This document shows, piece by piece, positions 1-8,933 of a DNA stretch of 40,533 nt. Below the pieces are notes generated by a model, which was not told the DNA's origin, searched no databases, and was given only the letters and a program-made list of their open reading frames with translations. Each line of letters begins with the position of its first letter. Within the stretch, counting starts at the first letter, position 1. Origin of the DNA: Chitinophaga pinensis (lineage in GTDB: Bacteria > Bacteroidota > Bacteroidia > NS11-12g > UBA955); the NCBI GenBank assembly GCA_945860565.1, contig CAMAQS010000013.1:1-40533 (forward strand). Reading direction: 5' to 3'. The position numbers were made by a program, and so were the translations under genes.

Positions 1-107
1 TTGTGACTCAGTTCGCCTTTTTCTACTTCTGATACTACCTGTAATTTAAAGGCTAAGCTATAATCTCTTTGACTACGCTTCTTCTTATGTTCTGCTTCTT
101 TCTTCAT
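1..107 (-). CDS. IS3-family transposase OrfA, N-terminal part (runs off the window)
   Basis: An ATG at 107 on the minus strand opens a frame of 35 complete codons to the window edge with no stop. The product begins MKKEAEHKKKRSQRDYSLAF and continues with KLQVVSEVEKGELSH. That is the start of the helix-turn-helix OrfA (DNA-binding half) of IS3-type transposases common in Bacteroidota, where a basic run is followed by 'YS..FKL.VV.EVE.GE'. OrfB, the DDE catalytic part, would lie beyond the left edge. The element sits about 50 bp past the terminator of the act operon. Only the 5' end is visible, so I cannot say whether the copy is intact. The family call rests on recalled sequence similarity over 35 residues. 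Confidence 0.72.
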   Translation of the reverse strand, partial: MKKEAEHKKKRSQRDYSLAFKLQVVSEVEKGELSH

Positions 108-110
108 TTT

Positions 111-135
111 ATAAGTTGTTTGTGTGACAACTTAT
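111..135. repeat. 9-bp perfect inverted repeat (hairpin) just upstream of orfA
   Basis: ATAAGTTGT (111-119) and ACAACTTAT (127-135) are perfect reverse complements around a 7-nt loop. The hairpin ends 4 nt upstream of the orfA ATG at 107, inside what should be the terminal region of the insertion sequence. In RNA it would lie against the transposase start codon. The exact IS end is not visible; it is probably between about 136 and 152. Confidence 0.6.
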
Positions 136-152
136 TTCAGGACGGGAGATCC

Positions 153-185
153 AAAAAAAAGGCCATCCTTGTGAGACAGCCTTTT
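153..185 (-). terminator. Rho-independent terminator of the act operon
   Basis: On the minus strand AAAAGGCTGTC (185-175), a 7-nt loop and GATGGCCTTTT (167-157) form an 11-bp stem with two G-T pairs. It is followed by further T's (to 153). It starts 22 nt after the actF stop codon, so transcription of the act operon most likely ends here. Confidence 0.8.
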
Positions 186-207
186 ATTTTTGCAGTTAAA
201 ATTCTTT

Positions 208-1659
208 TTATACTCCCACGTCGTGGTAAACTGATTCTTCAAGGAATGGGTGATTTATTGCCACCAATCCACGTTTTGTTAATTGGTTTAATACCCAATA
301 CACAAACAATCCGACAAACAACATGAATATACCCAATTCCAATAATCCAATTTGTTGATTTAAACCAAATACACCTGGGAAAACCATGAACCATACGTCA
401 TAATAGTGACCCATTACCATGATGCAAGCGATAGCCACCATAATTTTCGGATTACGTTTTGCACTTCTCATAAGCAAGAATGCAAATGGTAAAACGAAAT
501 TAACGACGAAGTTGCCCAAAAAGTTGTATTTATAATCTTCAAAACGAATTTGATAATACATCATCTCCTCTGGAATTGCTGCGTACCAAATTAATAGGTA
601 TTGGAACAACCAAATGTATGCCCAGAATACAGTGAATGCGAACATAAATTTACCTAAATCGTGCATGTGTTCTTGAGTTACTAGACCCAAGTAACCTTGG
701 CTTCTAAGATAGGTTACAAATAATGCGATGAACGCAATAGAAGAAACCCAAGATGTAGCAAAGTTATATACTCCGAAAATGGTAGAATACCAATGTGCAT
801 CCACACTCATGATAAATAACCAAGCCACTATACTGATGGTAAATCCAAAAACAACTAAAAATGCAGCACTAAAACGCATACTCTTTTTGAAGAAAAAGGT
901 ATCTCCTTTTGTTGCATTGTCTTCTTGCAAAGACAATTTTCTTAGTTTACGTCCAATTAATACCCAAACAGTCACCAAAACGATTGGCAATCCGAATAAC
1001 AAACCAGTATTCAAGAATCCTGATTTTCCTGCTAAAATTGGATCATAGCCTGGTTGACCAGGTTTTAGGTGAAGGTGTTCGTAATGAACCCAATGGTAAA
1101 TATCATTTTTTCCCAAAAGAACGGCAATCATTAAAACTCCGAATGCAATAGGAATAAACGTGTACATTGCTTCAGGAACTCTTTTAATTGCTACAGACCA
1201 ACCTGCATTAGCGGCGTACTGAACGGCATACCAAAACAGCGCACAAAGAGAAACCATAGTAAAAAAATATCCAGCGACCAAAAGATTGGCCCAGATTTTA
1301 GTCATCCAAGGTTTATTTTCTTCTTTGTATTCCATTCTAGGACCAAATTTCTCTGTATCCACGTTTCCGTGCTCCTCTACGTGCTCAACGGTATGAGCTG
1401 GAGGATTTGCAGTTAAATGGTTGTCATGACCTTCAGCATGGCTTGCTGGTGCTTCGTGACCATTGCCATGATTGTCTTTGCCATGAGTTGCTTCAGTTGT
1501 TGTGGCATTGTGTCCACTTTTTCCTGATTTATCAATGGTTGCAATTCCAATTCCGGTAAGAATCAACCCCACTACCATTAAAATGATGGCGAATTGTTTC
1601 CCTTTTGCAGGAATTGTAAATGACTCTTGTTTAATTTCAATATGATGTCCGTGTCCCAT
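208..1659 (-). CDS. actF: Alternative complex III subunit ActF (quinol-binding membrane subunit)
   Basis: A 483-residue NrfD/PsrC-like integral membrane protein and the last gene of the act operon. With ActC it forms the membrane part of alternative complex III, which oxidises menaquinol and passes electrons toward cytochrome oxidase. A first hydrophobic helix (about 22-42) is followed by a His-rich, hydrophilic stretch (about 48-100, ten His) after a short MGHGHH start. About nine to ten further membrane helices follow from residue 120. The His-rich segment occurs in related ActF proteins of Bacteroidota, as far as I recall, and may bind metal; that is inference. The gene follows actE by 18 nt and is followed by a terminator. 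No oxidase gene follows within the window. Confidence 0.88.
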   Translation of the reverse strand: MGHGHHIEIKQESFTIPAKGKQFAIILMVVGLILTGIGIATIDKSGKSGHNATTTEATHGKDNHGNGHEAPASHAEGHDNHLTANPPAHTVEHVEEHGNVDTEKFGPRMEYKEENKPWMTKIWANLLVAGYFFTMVSLCALFWYAVQYAANAGWSVAIKRVPEAMYTFIPIAFGVLMIAVLLGKNDIYHWVHYEHLHLKPGQPGYDPILAGKSGFLNTGLLFGLPIVLVTVWVLIGRKLRKLSLQEDNATKGDTFFFKKSMRFSAAFLVVFGFTISIVAWLFIMSVDAHWYSTIFGVYNFATSWVSSIAFIALFVTYLRSQGYLGLVTQEHMHDLGKFMFAFTVFWAYIWLFQYLLIWYAAIPEEMMYYQIRFEDYKYNFLGNFVVNFVLPFAFLLMRSAKRNPKIMVAIACIMVMGHYYDVWFMVFPGVFGLNQQIGLLELGIFMLFVGLFVYWVLNQLTKRGLVAINHPFLEESVYHDVGV

Positions 1660-1677
1660 AATTTTATTGACTTCCTT

Positions 1678-2310
1678 TTACTTAGTTAGGGTTGAATCTT
1701 GAGTTGAAACGGCGGCAGTTGTGCTGCCAGCAGCTTTACTCAACAATTTAACATATTTAATTACTCTCCAGCGATCAACTGGCTTCAATACAGAAGCATG
1801 ACTACCCATATTGTTCTTACCATAGGTTAAGGTGTGATAAATTTTACCTTCACTCAATGTTTGAATATATTCATCGGAATAACCTTTCCAGGCTGGCTTA
1901 AGTGTTGGTACTTTTTTAAATACACCACCATCGTTATTGCCTTCTACACCATGACAGGCTGAACAATAAATATTGTATAAATATTTACCTCTAGAATCAA
2001 CTTGATCTATTCCTTCAGGGGCTGTAATCATTGTAGCGGAAGCTTCATATCCTTCACCAGAGTTTGGCAAAGCATAAATATGATCTGATTTTCCCATAGC
2101 AATTGAACCGGCAACAGGTTCTCTCATGCTCATTCCATAGGGATTTGTCTTAAAAGAATCTGCCTGATTATAGGGTTCATATCCTTTTGAATAATACATA
2201 TCTGGTGCGTATTCCCAACCTGGATCATTCCCTCTACTTACACAACTTGACGCGGCAACCATTAGTATCACCGAGACCATTATAGTTTGAACTGTGCTTT
2301 TCATTTTCAT
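1678..2310 (-). CDS. actE: Alternative complex III subunit ActE (monohaem cytochrome c lipoprotein)
   Basis: A 210-residue cytochrome c. A lipoprotein signal ends in AASSC with the acylated Cys at 23. The single haem-binding motif CSACH is at 116-120, and Met168 in 'KNNMGSH' is the probable second axial ligand. In alternative complex III this subunit is a periplasmic, lipid-anchored electron carrier beside ActA. It starts directly after the actD stop codon (0-nt gap) and lies 18 nt before actF, so it is translated as part of the operon. Length and motif order fit the family. Confidence 0.9.
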   Translation of the reverse strand: MKMKSTVQTIMVSVILMVAASSCVSRGNDPGWEYAPDMYYSKGYEPYNQADSFKTNPYGMSMREPVAGSIAMGKSDHIYALPNSGEGYEASATMITAPEGIDQVDSRGKYLYNIYCSACHGVEGNNDGGVFKKVPTLKPAWKGYSDEYIQTLSEGKIYHTLTYGKNNMGSHASVLKPVDRWRVIKYVKLLSKAAGSTTAAVSTQDSTLTK

Positions 2311-2877
2311 TTAAATTACTGTTTGAACCCCGTTAACATACTCGCGTGTTTCCACGGCTCCATTAGATTTCATCATTTCAATAACTTCAGATTGATTCAT
2401 ACTTTCGGTAGTTTCGATTGCTACAATCATTCTATCGTCTGTTTGTCTATCGTCTAACAAATCATTTTTCACTCCGTGTAACAATCTATTGCGCCAGAAG
2501 AAAAAGAAACCCATACCAAAAGCGGTACACAATACAGTTCCTTCAAACATTACTGGTATCCAAGATGGGGTGAATCTTACTGGCTTGTTTCCAACATTGA
2601 TGGGCCAATCCACAACATACATGTAATAAATCATGGATATCATTAGAATTAGTCCAGTTGTACCGCATAAAAATGCGACTCTCGCTAATCTACTTCTTTT
2701 CACACCGATAATTCTATCCAAACCGTGAACTGGATATGGAGTATAAATGTCGTGGATATTAATTCCTTTATGCACCAACACTTCGGCTGCATGAATTAAG
2801 GCGTCTTCGTCTTCCCAAACACCTACTAGTATTTTATTTCTATTACGAAGACTTAAATTTTTATCTAAAATTCCCAT
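2311..2877 (-). CDS. actD: Alternative complex III subunit ActD (DUF3341)
   Basis: A 188-residue protein with a soluble N-terminal domain (about 15-60), two membrane helices (about 66-88 and 107-128) separated by a short loop carrying 'FTPSWIPVMFE', and a soluble C-terminal tail. This is the DUF3341/ActD architecture, a structural subunit of alternative complex III that packs against ActC/ActF. It lies 14 nt after actC and abuts actE. No cofactor motif is visible, as expected. Confidence 0.9.
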   Translation of the reverse strand: MGILDKNLSLRNRNKILVGVWEDEDALIHAAEVLVHKGINIHDIYTPYPVHGLDRIIGVKRSRLARVAFLCGTTGLILMISMIYYMYVVDWPINVGNKPVRFTPSWIPVMFEGTVLCTAFGMGFFFFWRNRLLHGVKNDLLDDRQTDDRMIVAIETTESMNQSEVIEMMKSNGAVETREYVNGVQTVI

Positions 2878-2891
2878 GGGTAGATTAATAA

Positions 2892-4241
2892 TTATTCGCG
2901 ATTACGCAAGATGGATTTAACTTCAGCCATGTTAATGACTGGTAAAAATTTAGCAAACAAGAAGAAACAGGTAAAGAAGATACCGAATGTTCCTAAGAAC
3001 AAACCTATTTCTGTCAATGAACCTGAATACATTACCCAGCTACTTGGCAAATAGTCTCTATGCAAAGATGTAACAATGATTACAAAACGCTCAAACCACA
3101 TACCCACGTTTACCACAATACTCATAGTAAATATAAACCAAGGTGTTGTTCTAGCCCATTTCATCCAAAATACTTGAGGTGCAAGAAGGTTGCAACTCAT
3201 CATACTCCAATAAGCCCACCAATAAGGTCCAAACATACGATTTGTAAATGCATACTGCTCATATTCAACACCAGAATACCAGGCGATGAAGAATTCAGTG
3301 ATATATGCAATACCTACAATAGAACCTGTTACCATGATAATTTTGGACATGGCTTCTAAGTGACCTATTGTGATGTAGTTTTCATAGTTCATTACTTTAC
3401 GCGCTACAATCAAAAGTGTAGCAACCATACCAAATCCAGAGAAAATGGCACCGGCAACGAAATATGGAGGGAAAATTGTTGTATGCCAACCTGGAATTAC
3501 TGAAGTAGCAAAGTCGGTGGATACAATGGTGTGTACCGATAATACCAGTGGCGTACTTAAACCGGCCAATATTAAAGAAACCAATTCATATCTCGCCCAA
3601 GATCTTGTACTTCCTGTCCATCCCATAGAAAATAAACCATACCAAAATTTAGAAGTTTTGGTTTTTACTTTATCACGGATGGTAGCAATATCAGGTATTA
3701 AACCAATGTACCAGAATAAAAGAGAAACGCTGAAATAAGTAGAGATTGCAAATACGTCCCACAATAGAGGTGAGTTAAAGTTAACCCACAGTGAACCAAA
3801 TGCATTTGGAAGCGGCAAAGCCCAGTAACCTACCCAAACACGTCCCATGTGAAACACAGGAAACATGGCAGCACAAACAACCGCAAAAATGGTCATTGCT
3901 TCTGCAGATCGGTTAATACTCATTCTCCATTTTTGTCTGAACAACAACAATACAGCAGAAATAAGTGTACCCGCGTGTCCAATACCCACCCAGAATACGA
4001 AGTTGGTAATATCCCATCCCCACATAACAGATTTGTTAATGTTCCAAACGCCTATTCCTGTCCAAAGTGTGTAAAATAAACTTACGACAAAAATTGCCAG
4101 AAAAACGACAGAAAGGGTAAATCCAATTTTCCATGCGCTTGTTGGTTGGTTTAAAATTGGTCGAGAAATGTCGCGGGTAACGTCAGAGGCAGTTTTGTCT
4201 CCAGTTACCAGTCTTTCCCTGATTAATGAATCGTGTATCAT
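2892..4241 (-). CDS. actC: Alternative complex III subunit ActC (NrfD/PsrC-like)
   Basis: A 449-residue polytopic membrane protein of the NrfD/PsrC family with about ten predicted helices. Family-typical stretches include '[19 protein letters not shown]' near residue 80 and '[17 protein letters not shown]' near 130. In the complex this subunit sits under ActB and is thought to bind menaquinol and possibly conduct protons. It starts 16 nt after the actB stop, and actD follows after 14 nt. Length is normal for ActC. Confidence 0.9.
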   Translation of the reverse strand: MIHDSLIRERLVTGDKTASDVTRDISRPILNQPTSAWKIGFTLSVVFLAIFVVSLFYTLWTGIGVWNINKSVMWGWDITNFVFWVGIGHAGTLISAVLLLFRQKWRMSINRSAEAMTIFAVVCAAMFPVFHMGRVWVGYWALPLPNAFGSLWVNFNSPLLWDVFAISTYFSVSLLFWYIGLIPDIATIRDKVKTKTSKFWYGLFSMGWTGSTRSWARYELVSLILAGLSTPLVLSVHTIVSTDFATSVIPGWHTTIFPPYFVAGAIFSGFGMVATLLIVARKVMNYENYITIGHLEAMSKIIMVTGSIVGIAYITEFFIAWYSGVEYEQYAFTNRMFGPYWWAYWSMMSCNLLAPQVFWMKWARTTPWFIFTMSIVVNVGMWFERFVIIVTSLHRDYLPSSWVMYSGSLTEIGLFLGTFGIFFTCFFLFAKFLPVINMAEVKSILRNRE

Positions 4242-4257
4242 TCCTTAAATTATGGGG

Positions 4258-7200
4258 TTAAATATTGTGAGTGTTACGAATTTTAGTCATGTACTTAACA
4301 GATGATTGAACGTTTATTTCGTCTAAGACGCTAAATGCTCTTTCATTTTTGTACAATTTATTGATTTCACTGTTTTCGTTGTGTAAATCACCAAAAACAA
4401 TTGCATTGGAAGGACACGTTTTTTGGCAAGCAGTTTTTACTTCTACTTGATCCATTGATTTGCCTTCTCTTTTAACTTTTAGTTTTGCTTCTTGGATTTT
4501 TTGAACGCAGAATGAGCATTTTTCCATTACACCACGGGTTCTTACCGTAACATCTGGGTTGATAACCATTTTACCCAATGGGTTGTTGAAATGGAAATCA
4601 AAAGCATCATTGTCGTTATAACGGAACCAGTTAAATCTTCTTACTTTATACGGACAGTTGTTTCCGCAGTATTTGGTACCAATACAACGGTTGTAAGTCA
4701 TTTGGTTCAAACCTTCAGAAGAATGTGAAGTAGCCAATACAGGACAAACTGTTTCACAAGGTGCGGAAGCACAATGCTGACACATCATAGGTTGGTGAAT
4801 TACTTGAACATTTTCCCAATGTGCAAATTCACCTTTATCTTGAGCATCCACTTTTGCAATTTGTTTCTCACGTGTAATGAACTCAGCACCTTCAAAATTA
4901 TCCTTCATCGTATTGGTGAAGTTATAATATCTATCGATGCGAATCCAATGCATTTCTCTGCGTAGTCTAATTTCATCGCGACCAACAACAGGAACATTGT
5001 TTTCTATAGAACAACTTACAACGCAAGCTCCACAACCGGTGCAAGCGTTTAAATCGATGGCCATGGCCCATAAGTGATTCGGAGAACCATCTTTTCTATA
5101 ATCTTGCTTTTCCCAAATGGTATAAACATGGACTGCTCCTTTGTCGTTTCCAGCTTTTGGATTCTTCTTCCATTCGTTGAAGGTAGATTCTCTTACAATA
5201 TCACGTCCTTCAATGCTATGGTGCGTTTGGGTTTGTGCCAATACATAATTCTCTGAACCTTTTGTAATATTCACATTGGATACAACATTAGATCTAGAAG
5301 CGTTCATGAATTTATAGGCATTTACTCCAACTGGCTTAAATCCTTTTTCTATTGAACCCCCTACTTTTCCAGCATGGGTATGTCCAAAACCAACAGCAAG
5401 TGAAATGCTATCGTTTGCTTGACCTGGTTGAACGAATGCTGGAACATTTTCCATTTTAACACCGTTAATTTCAATGTTTACGGTGCCGTCTTTTTCGATT
5501 CCCAATTTGTGAGCCAACGCTTTTGGCAAAGCCACATAATTGTCCCAACAAACTTTACTTACTGGATCTGGTAATTCAAATAACCAAGGGTTGTTTCCGT
5601 TAGAACCATCTTTCATCCCTACAGATTGGTAAAGAACCATGTCTAAAGAAGATTTAGATGCAGCTACTTTGGAAATTGAGGTGGCCAAGCTTGAAACATT
5701 TCCACTGTAGGCAAGACTTACTATTGCTGCAGTTGCCTCAGTGCTTGCCTGAGTATAAACACCCATTTCGAGTGCTTTGTTGAAATCGATTGTAGCCCAA
5801 TTGTTCTTTAAGAACAAATAATATGGAGAAGCAGTAGGCTTTTGAGATAAAATTCCTTTTGTTTTTAGCGTATCGCCATCAGAACTTGGTAAATTGTTTG
5901 ACCAATTTAACAATGATTCTTGTGCTTGACGGGTATTAAATACATTTGAAATGGTCGGTTGAGTAAAATGATAAACCCCTTTAACTGGTTCAGCATCAGA
6001 CCAACTTTCTAAGTAATGGTTATCTGGACAAACATATTTACAAACAGTGGCAGTTTCATCTTTTGTAGAAGAGAAAGAGGCCGAAAATTCTGCTTTTGAA
6101 ATGGCTGCAGCCCATAGACTGTTGTGATTGAATACTGGATTTGTACCATAGAAAATCACACCAGCAACCGTTCCTTTGGTCAATTCTTCAAAAACTGTAT
6201 TCACAGCCAAGTCATCCCCCATAAATTGGTTAGAATGATTGGTTAAATCAATTGTTGAATTGTAACTTCCCAAAATAAAGTTAATGGCATTGATTATTTT
6301 TTGTACTTCAACATCGTTGCTACTTGAAATCACCAATGATGCTCCTTTATTATTTAAAAGTGCTTTCGCTGATTTTTCAATAGCATTTCCTGCCAATTCA
6401 GAGTTTGATGGAACAGGAATTTGTGCAATACCCAAAGATTTTGCAATGTTGTTATATAAAGTACTTACATAGGCCAATTCTTTTGAAGCCATCATAGGAA
6501 AACGATGGTCTGCATTTGTACCAGTTAATGATAAATTGCTTTCAAATTGGATATGAACAGACATTCCGCCTTCAGCAGTTGGTCTTCTGTTTATTGAATA
6601 ATCGGCAGAAAATTCTACTGGAGACAACCAAGTTCCTAAAAAGTCAGCACCAAAAGAAACAATGGCTTTTGCTTTTGCAAATTGATATCTCGGTAAAGCT
6701 CTCTTTCCAAAATCCGCCATGTTTGCAGACAACATTGCTGAATAAGAAGCAGCGTCGTAAGAAACATGTTGAATATTAGGATACGTAGTTTTTAATAGTT
6801 CAATGGTTTTTAAAGTAGAAGGGCTATTGATGGTATTCGACAATAAAACAACCTTCTTATTTGAAGCGTTTAATTTTGCCAAACTATCTTTTACTTCCAC
6901 ATCTAATTTTGACCATTCGGTGGTTTCAGCACCTTTAATTAATGGGTTAGCCAATCTTTCTGAATCGTACAAAGACAAGATTGATGCTTGTCCAGTAGCA
7001 CATAAACCGCCTTTAGAGATGGTAGAATCTGAACTACCGTCTACTTTAATTGGTCTACCTTCACGAACTTTAACCTCAATTCCACATCCCATAGAGCAAC
7101 CTCCACAAGTGGAACGGAAATAATTGGCAACACCAGGAGTTACATCTTCTGGTTTCACCAAATACGGTACCGCATGGCGCACTTTTGTTTTATAACAAGC

Positions 7201-7398
7201 TGCTAAAGCAACAGCAGTTACACTAAATCCAAAATACTTTAGAAAATCTCGGCGATTTGAATCCATTTCAAATCCATCTTCTGAAAGTACTTCTTCTAAT
7301 GGAAGTGCTTCACTAAACTCGTGTTTTTGATTGGCTAGGAATTGTGGATCGCGATTTAATTCCTCTTCACCCTTCCAATATTTTATGTTATTAGACAT
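4258..7398 (-). CDS. actB: Alternative complex III subunit ActB (Fe-S, molybdopterin oxidoreductase-like)
   Basis: The start is placed at the ATG at 7398 (MSNNIKYWKGEEEL), giving 1046 residues. It matches the family N-terminus and leaves a 14-nt gap to actA, whereas the upstream ATG at 7425 would overlap actA. A Tat signal (R49-R50-D-F-L-K) ends in LAAC with a likely lipidated Cys68. The first half (ActB1) resembles molybdopterin oxidoreductases. The second half (ActB2) is a four-cluster ferredoxin-like domain: Cys786/789/792/796; 873/876/881/885; 905/911/915, where Thr replaces one Cys, as expected for the [3Fe-4S] site; and 961/964/991/995. Unusually, ActB1 also carries a complete CX2CX3CX27C motif (Cys98, 101, 105, 133), like the N-terminal [4Fe-4S] site of formate dehydrogenases. 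ActB ligands I recall from other Bacteroidota lack it. The subunit is a periplasmic electron conduit between ActC and ActA. Confidence 0.92.
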   Translation of the reverse strand: MSNNIKYWKGEEELNRDPQFLANQKHEFSEALPLEEVLSEDGFEMDSNRRDFLKYFGFSVTAVALAACYKTKVRHAVPYLVKPEDVTPGVANYFRSTCGGCSMGCGIEVKVREGRPIKVDGSSDSTISKGGLCATGQASILSLYDSERLANPLIKGAETTEWSKLDVEVKDSLAKLNASNKKVVLLSNTINSPSTLKTIELLKTTYPNIQHVSYDAASYSAMLSANMADFGKRALPRYQFAKAKAIVSFGADFLGTWLSPVEFSADYSINRRPTAEGGMSVHIQFESNLSLTGTNADHRFPMMASKELAYVSTLYNNIAKSLGIAQIPVPSNSELAGNAIEKSAKALLNNKGASLVISSSNDVEVQKIINAINFILGSYNSTIDLTNHSNQFMGDDLAVNTVFEELTKGTVAGVIFYGTNPVFNHNSLWAAAISKAEFSASFSSTKDETATVCKYVCPDNHYLESWSDAEPVKGVYHFTQPTISNVFNTRQAQESLLNWSNNLPSSDGDTLKTKGILSQKPTASPYYLFLKNNWATIDFNKALEMGVYTQASTEATAAIVSLAYSGNVSSLATSISKVAASKSSLDMVLYQSVGMKDGSNGNNPWLFELPDPVSKVCWDNYVALPKALAHKLGIEKDGTVNIEINGVKMENVPAFVQPGQANDSISLAVGFGHTHAGKVGGSIEKGFKPVGVNAYKFMNASRSNVVSNVNITKGSENYVLAQTQTHHSIEGRDIVRESTFNEWKKNPKAGNDKGAVHVYTIWEKQDYRKDGSPNHLWAMAIDLNACTGCGACVVSCSIENNVPVVGRDEIRLRREMHWIRIDRYYNFTNTMKDNFEGAEFITREKQIAKVDAQDKGEFAHWENVQVIHQPMMCQHCASAPCETVCPVLATSHSSEGLNQMTYNRCIGTKYCGNNCPYKVRRFNWFRYNDNDAFDFHFNNPLGKMVINPDVTVRTRGVMEKCSFCVQKIQEAKLKVKREGKSMDQVEVKTACQKTCPSNAIVFGDLHNENSEINKLYKNERAFSVLDEINVQSSVKYMTKIRNTHNI

Positions 7399-7412
7399 TT
7401 TTGAAGTTTTTA

Positions 7413-8729
7413 TTAATAATGACACTTAGCACACTCAATACCACCATTCATGGCCGGAGTGATTTTAACATTTCCATCAGGACCGAAATACTTACTATGG
7501 TTTTCGTTGTCTTTGACGTCTTTTTTAGCCTTGGTATGTAATGCTGCATAATAATTATTGTTTGCAACATCGATACCGGTGTTTCTATGGCAATCTATAC
7601 ACCATCCCATTTGAAGCGTACTCCATTGTTGAACTACCTCCATTTTTTCAATTGGTCCGTGACATGATCCGCATTGAAGTTTACCTACAACAACGTGTTG
7701 TGAGTGGTTAAAATACGCATGATCTGGTAAATTATGGATGCGCACCCAACGTATTGGTTTTGGATTAGAACCGAATTCTTTGCCTGGCAAAGCTTCTGGA
7801 TCGTAATCGAGGGCAGCATAAATCTTTTTGATTTCGGGGGATATTTCACCGTTGTATTTATCGGTTAATTGTACTCCTTTATGGCAATTCATACACGTAT
7901 TCAAAGCAGGAATACTTGCACTTTTACTCTCTTCTACTGTTGAGTGGCAATACTTACAATCAATGTTTAATTCACCAGCATGAAGTTTATGTGAAAAAGC
8001 AATTGGTTGCTTTGGGGCATAGCCTTTTTGAACACCCACTTCGGTAATGCTAAATTTATAACCATACCAAGCTGCGGGCAATCCAATTGCCAAAGTGATA
8101 AAGATAGACAATACCACTGGGTTCATATTTGCCAATGATTTTGGTAAAAATCTTTGGTAAAATTTACGATTGGCATCTACAGTTGGATAATCTTCAGGAC
8201 TTTTTTCAGCGGCAATTTTTCTAAGCGTAGTTTTAACACGGGCCAAAACGACCAATACAATACTAAATACAGCTACTAGTATAAGTAGAATGTATTTGGT
8301 AGATGGGTCTGATTTATCCGCATCGGCGGTGGCATCAACAGCCACTTTCGGACCTGCTGCGGCTGGCGCTGGTGCAGTTTTGATATATTCAACGATATTC
8401 AACACCTGTGCAGGAGTTAAATTCTCAAATATATTCATGGCTGCTCCACCATATTCTTGATAAAGCTTATTGGCATCCGGATCGCCACTTTCTCTAAACT
8501 TTTTGTTATTTCGGACCCAGCTTACAAGCCATTCTTCCGAACGCCTTTCATGCACCCCTCTTAAAGCGGGACCCACCAATTTCTTGTCTAGCGCATGACA
8601 GCTACCACAATTGTTGGCTTCATATAATTTCTTACCTTCTTCGGCGCTGCGGGCTTCCTCAGCAAACGTTGGAGAAGAAAACGCGAACAAAGCCGCTACT
8701 GCCCAAAATTTAAAACGATTTATATTCAT
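7413..8729 (-). CDS. actA: Alternative complex III subunit ActA (hexahaem cytochrome c)
   Basis: A 438-residue multihaem cytochrome and the first gene of the act operon. A cleavable signal peptide (about 1-23) is followed by a small class-I cytochrome c domain with CGSCH at 41-45. Two membrane helices (about 145-162 and 204-224) come next, then a pentahaem domain with CXXCH at 258, 279, 353, 377 and 433. Extra His residues such as 'FSHKLHAG' and 'FNHSQHVV' are likely axial ligands. It passes electrons from ActB outward to soluble or oxidase-bound acceptors. With ActE the operon encodes seven haem c sites. A good Bacteroidota-type promoter lies 30 nt upstream. Confidence 0.92.
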   Translation of the reverse strand: MNINRFKFWAVAALFAFSSPTFAEEARSAEEGKKLYEANNCGSCHALDKKLVGPALRGVHERRSEEWLVSWVRNNKKFRESGDPDANKLYQEYGGAAMNIFENLTPAQVLNIVEYIKTAPAPAAAGPKVAVDATADADKSDPSTKYILLILVAVFSIVLVVLARVKTTLRKIAAEKSPEDYPTVDANRKFYQRFLPKSLANMNPVVLSIFITLAIGLPAAWYGYKFSITEVGVQKGYAPKQPIAFSHKLHAGELNIDCKYCHSTVEESKSASIPALNTCMNCHKGVQLTDKYNGEISPEIKKIYAALDYDPEALPGKEFGSNPKPIRWVRIHNLPDHAYFNHSQHVVVGKLQCGSCHGPIEKMEVVQQWSTLQMGWCIDCHRNTGIDVANNNYYAALHTKAKKDVKDNENHSKYFGPDGNVKITPAMNGGIECAKCHY

Positions 8730-8759
8730 GTGTTGAGACGAAAACTACTTATCGTGCCG

Positions 8760-8790
8760 CAAATATAGAATGTGATTCAATGCAGTTAAA
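8760..8790 (-). promoter_or_regulatory. Promoter of the act operon
   Basis: On the minus strand TATATTTG (8767-8760) matches the Bacteroidota -7 consensus TAnnTTTG exactly. A TTTA at 8790-8787 lies 19 nt upstream at the place of the TTTG -33 element. The -7 box ends 30 nt before the actA ATG. The rest of the 204-nt spacer (8730-8933) is AT-rich; I see no hairpin or gene in it. Confidence 0.6.
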
Positions 8791-8933
8791 ATAATTTGTT
8801 AACAAAGATTACAATTTAAAATCTATCTAAATTATAAGTATATGATACAATAAATCTGCAAGTTATATAATGATTTATTTTTCATTAATTCAATAACTGT
8901 AGTATTTGGTACACACTTTCCACATAAAATGGG

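Noticed and set aside
69-326. 85-residue plus-strand frame at the left edge
   Set aside because: It is antisense to the IS3 orfA start, the act terminator and the end of actF, and its product resembles no protein I know.
1429-1512. His-rich stretch of ActF as a new metal-binding domain
   Set aside because: Related ActF proteins that I recall have similar His-rich loops between the first two helices, so it does not stand out.
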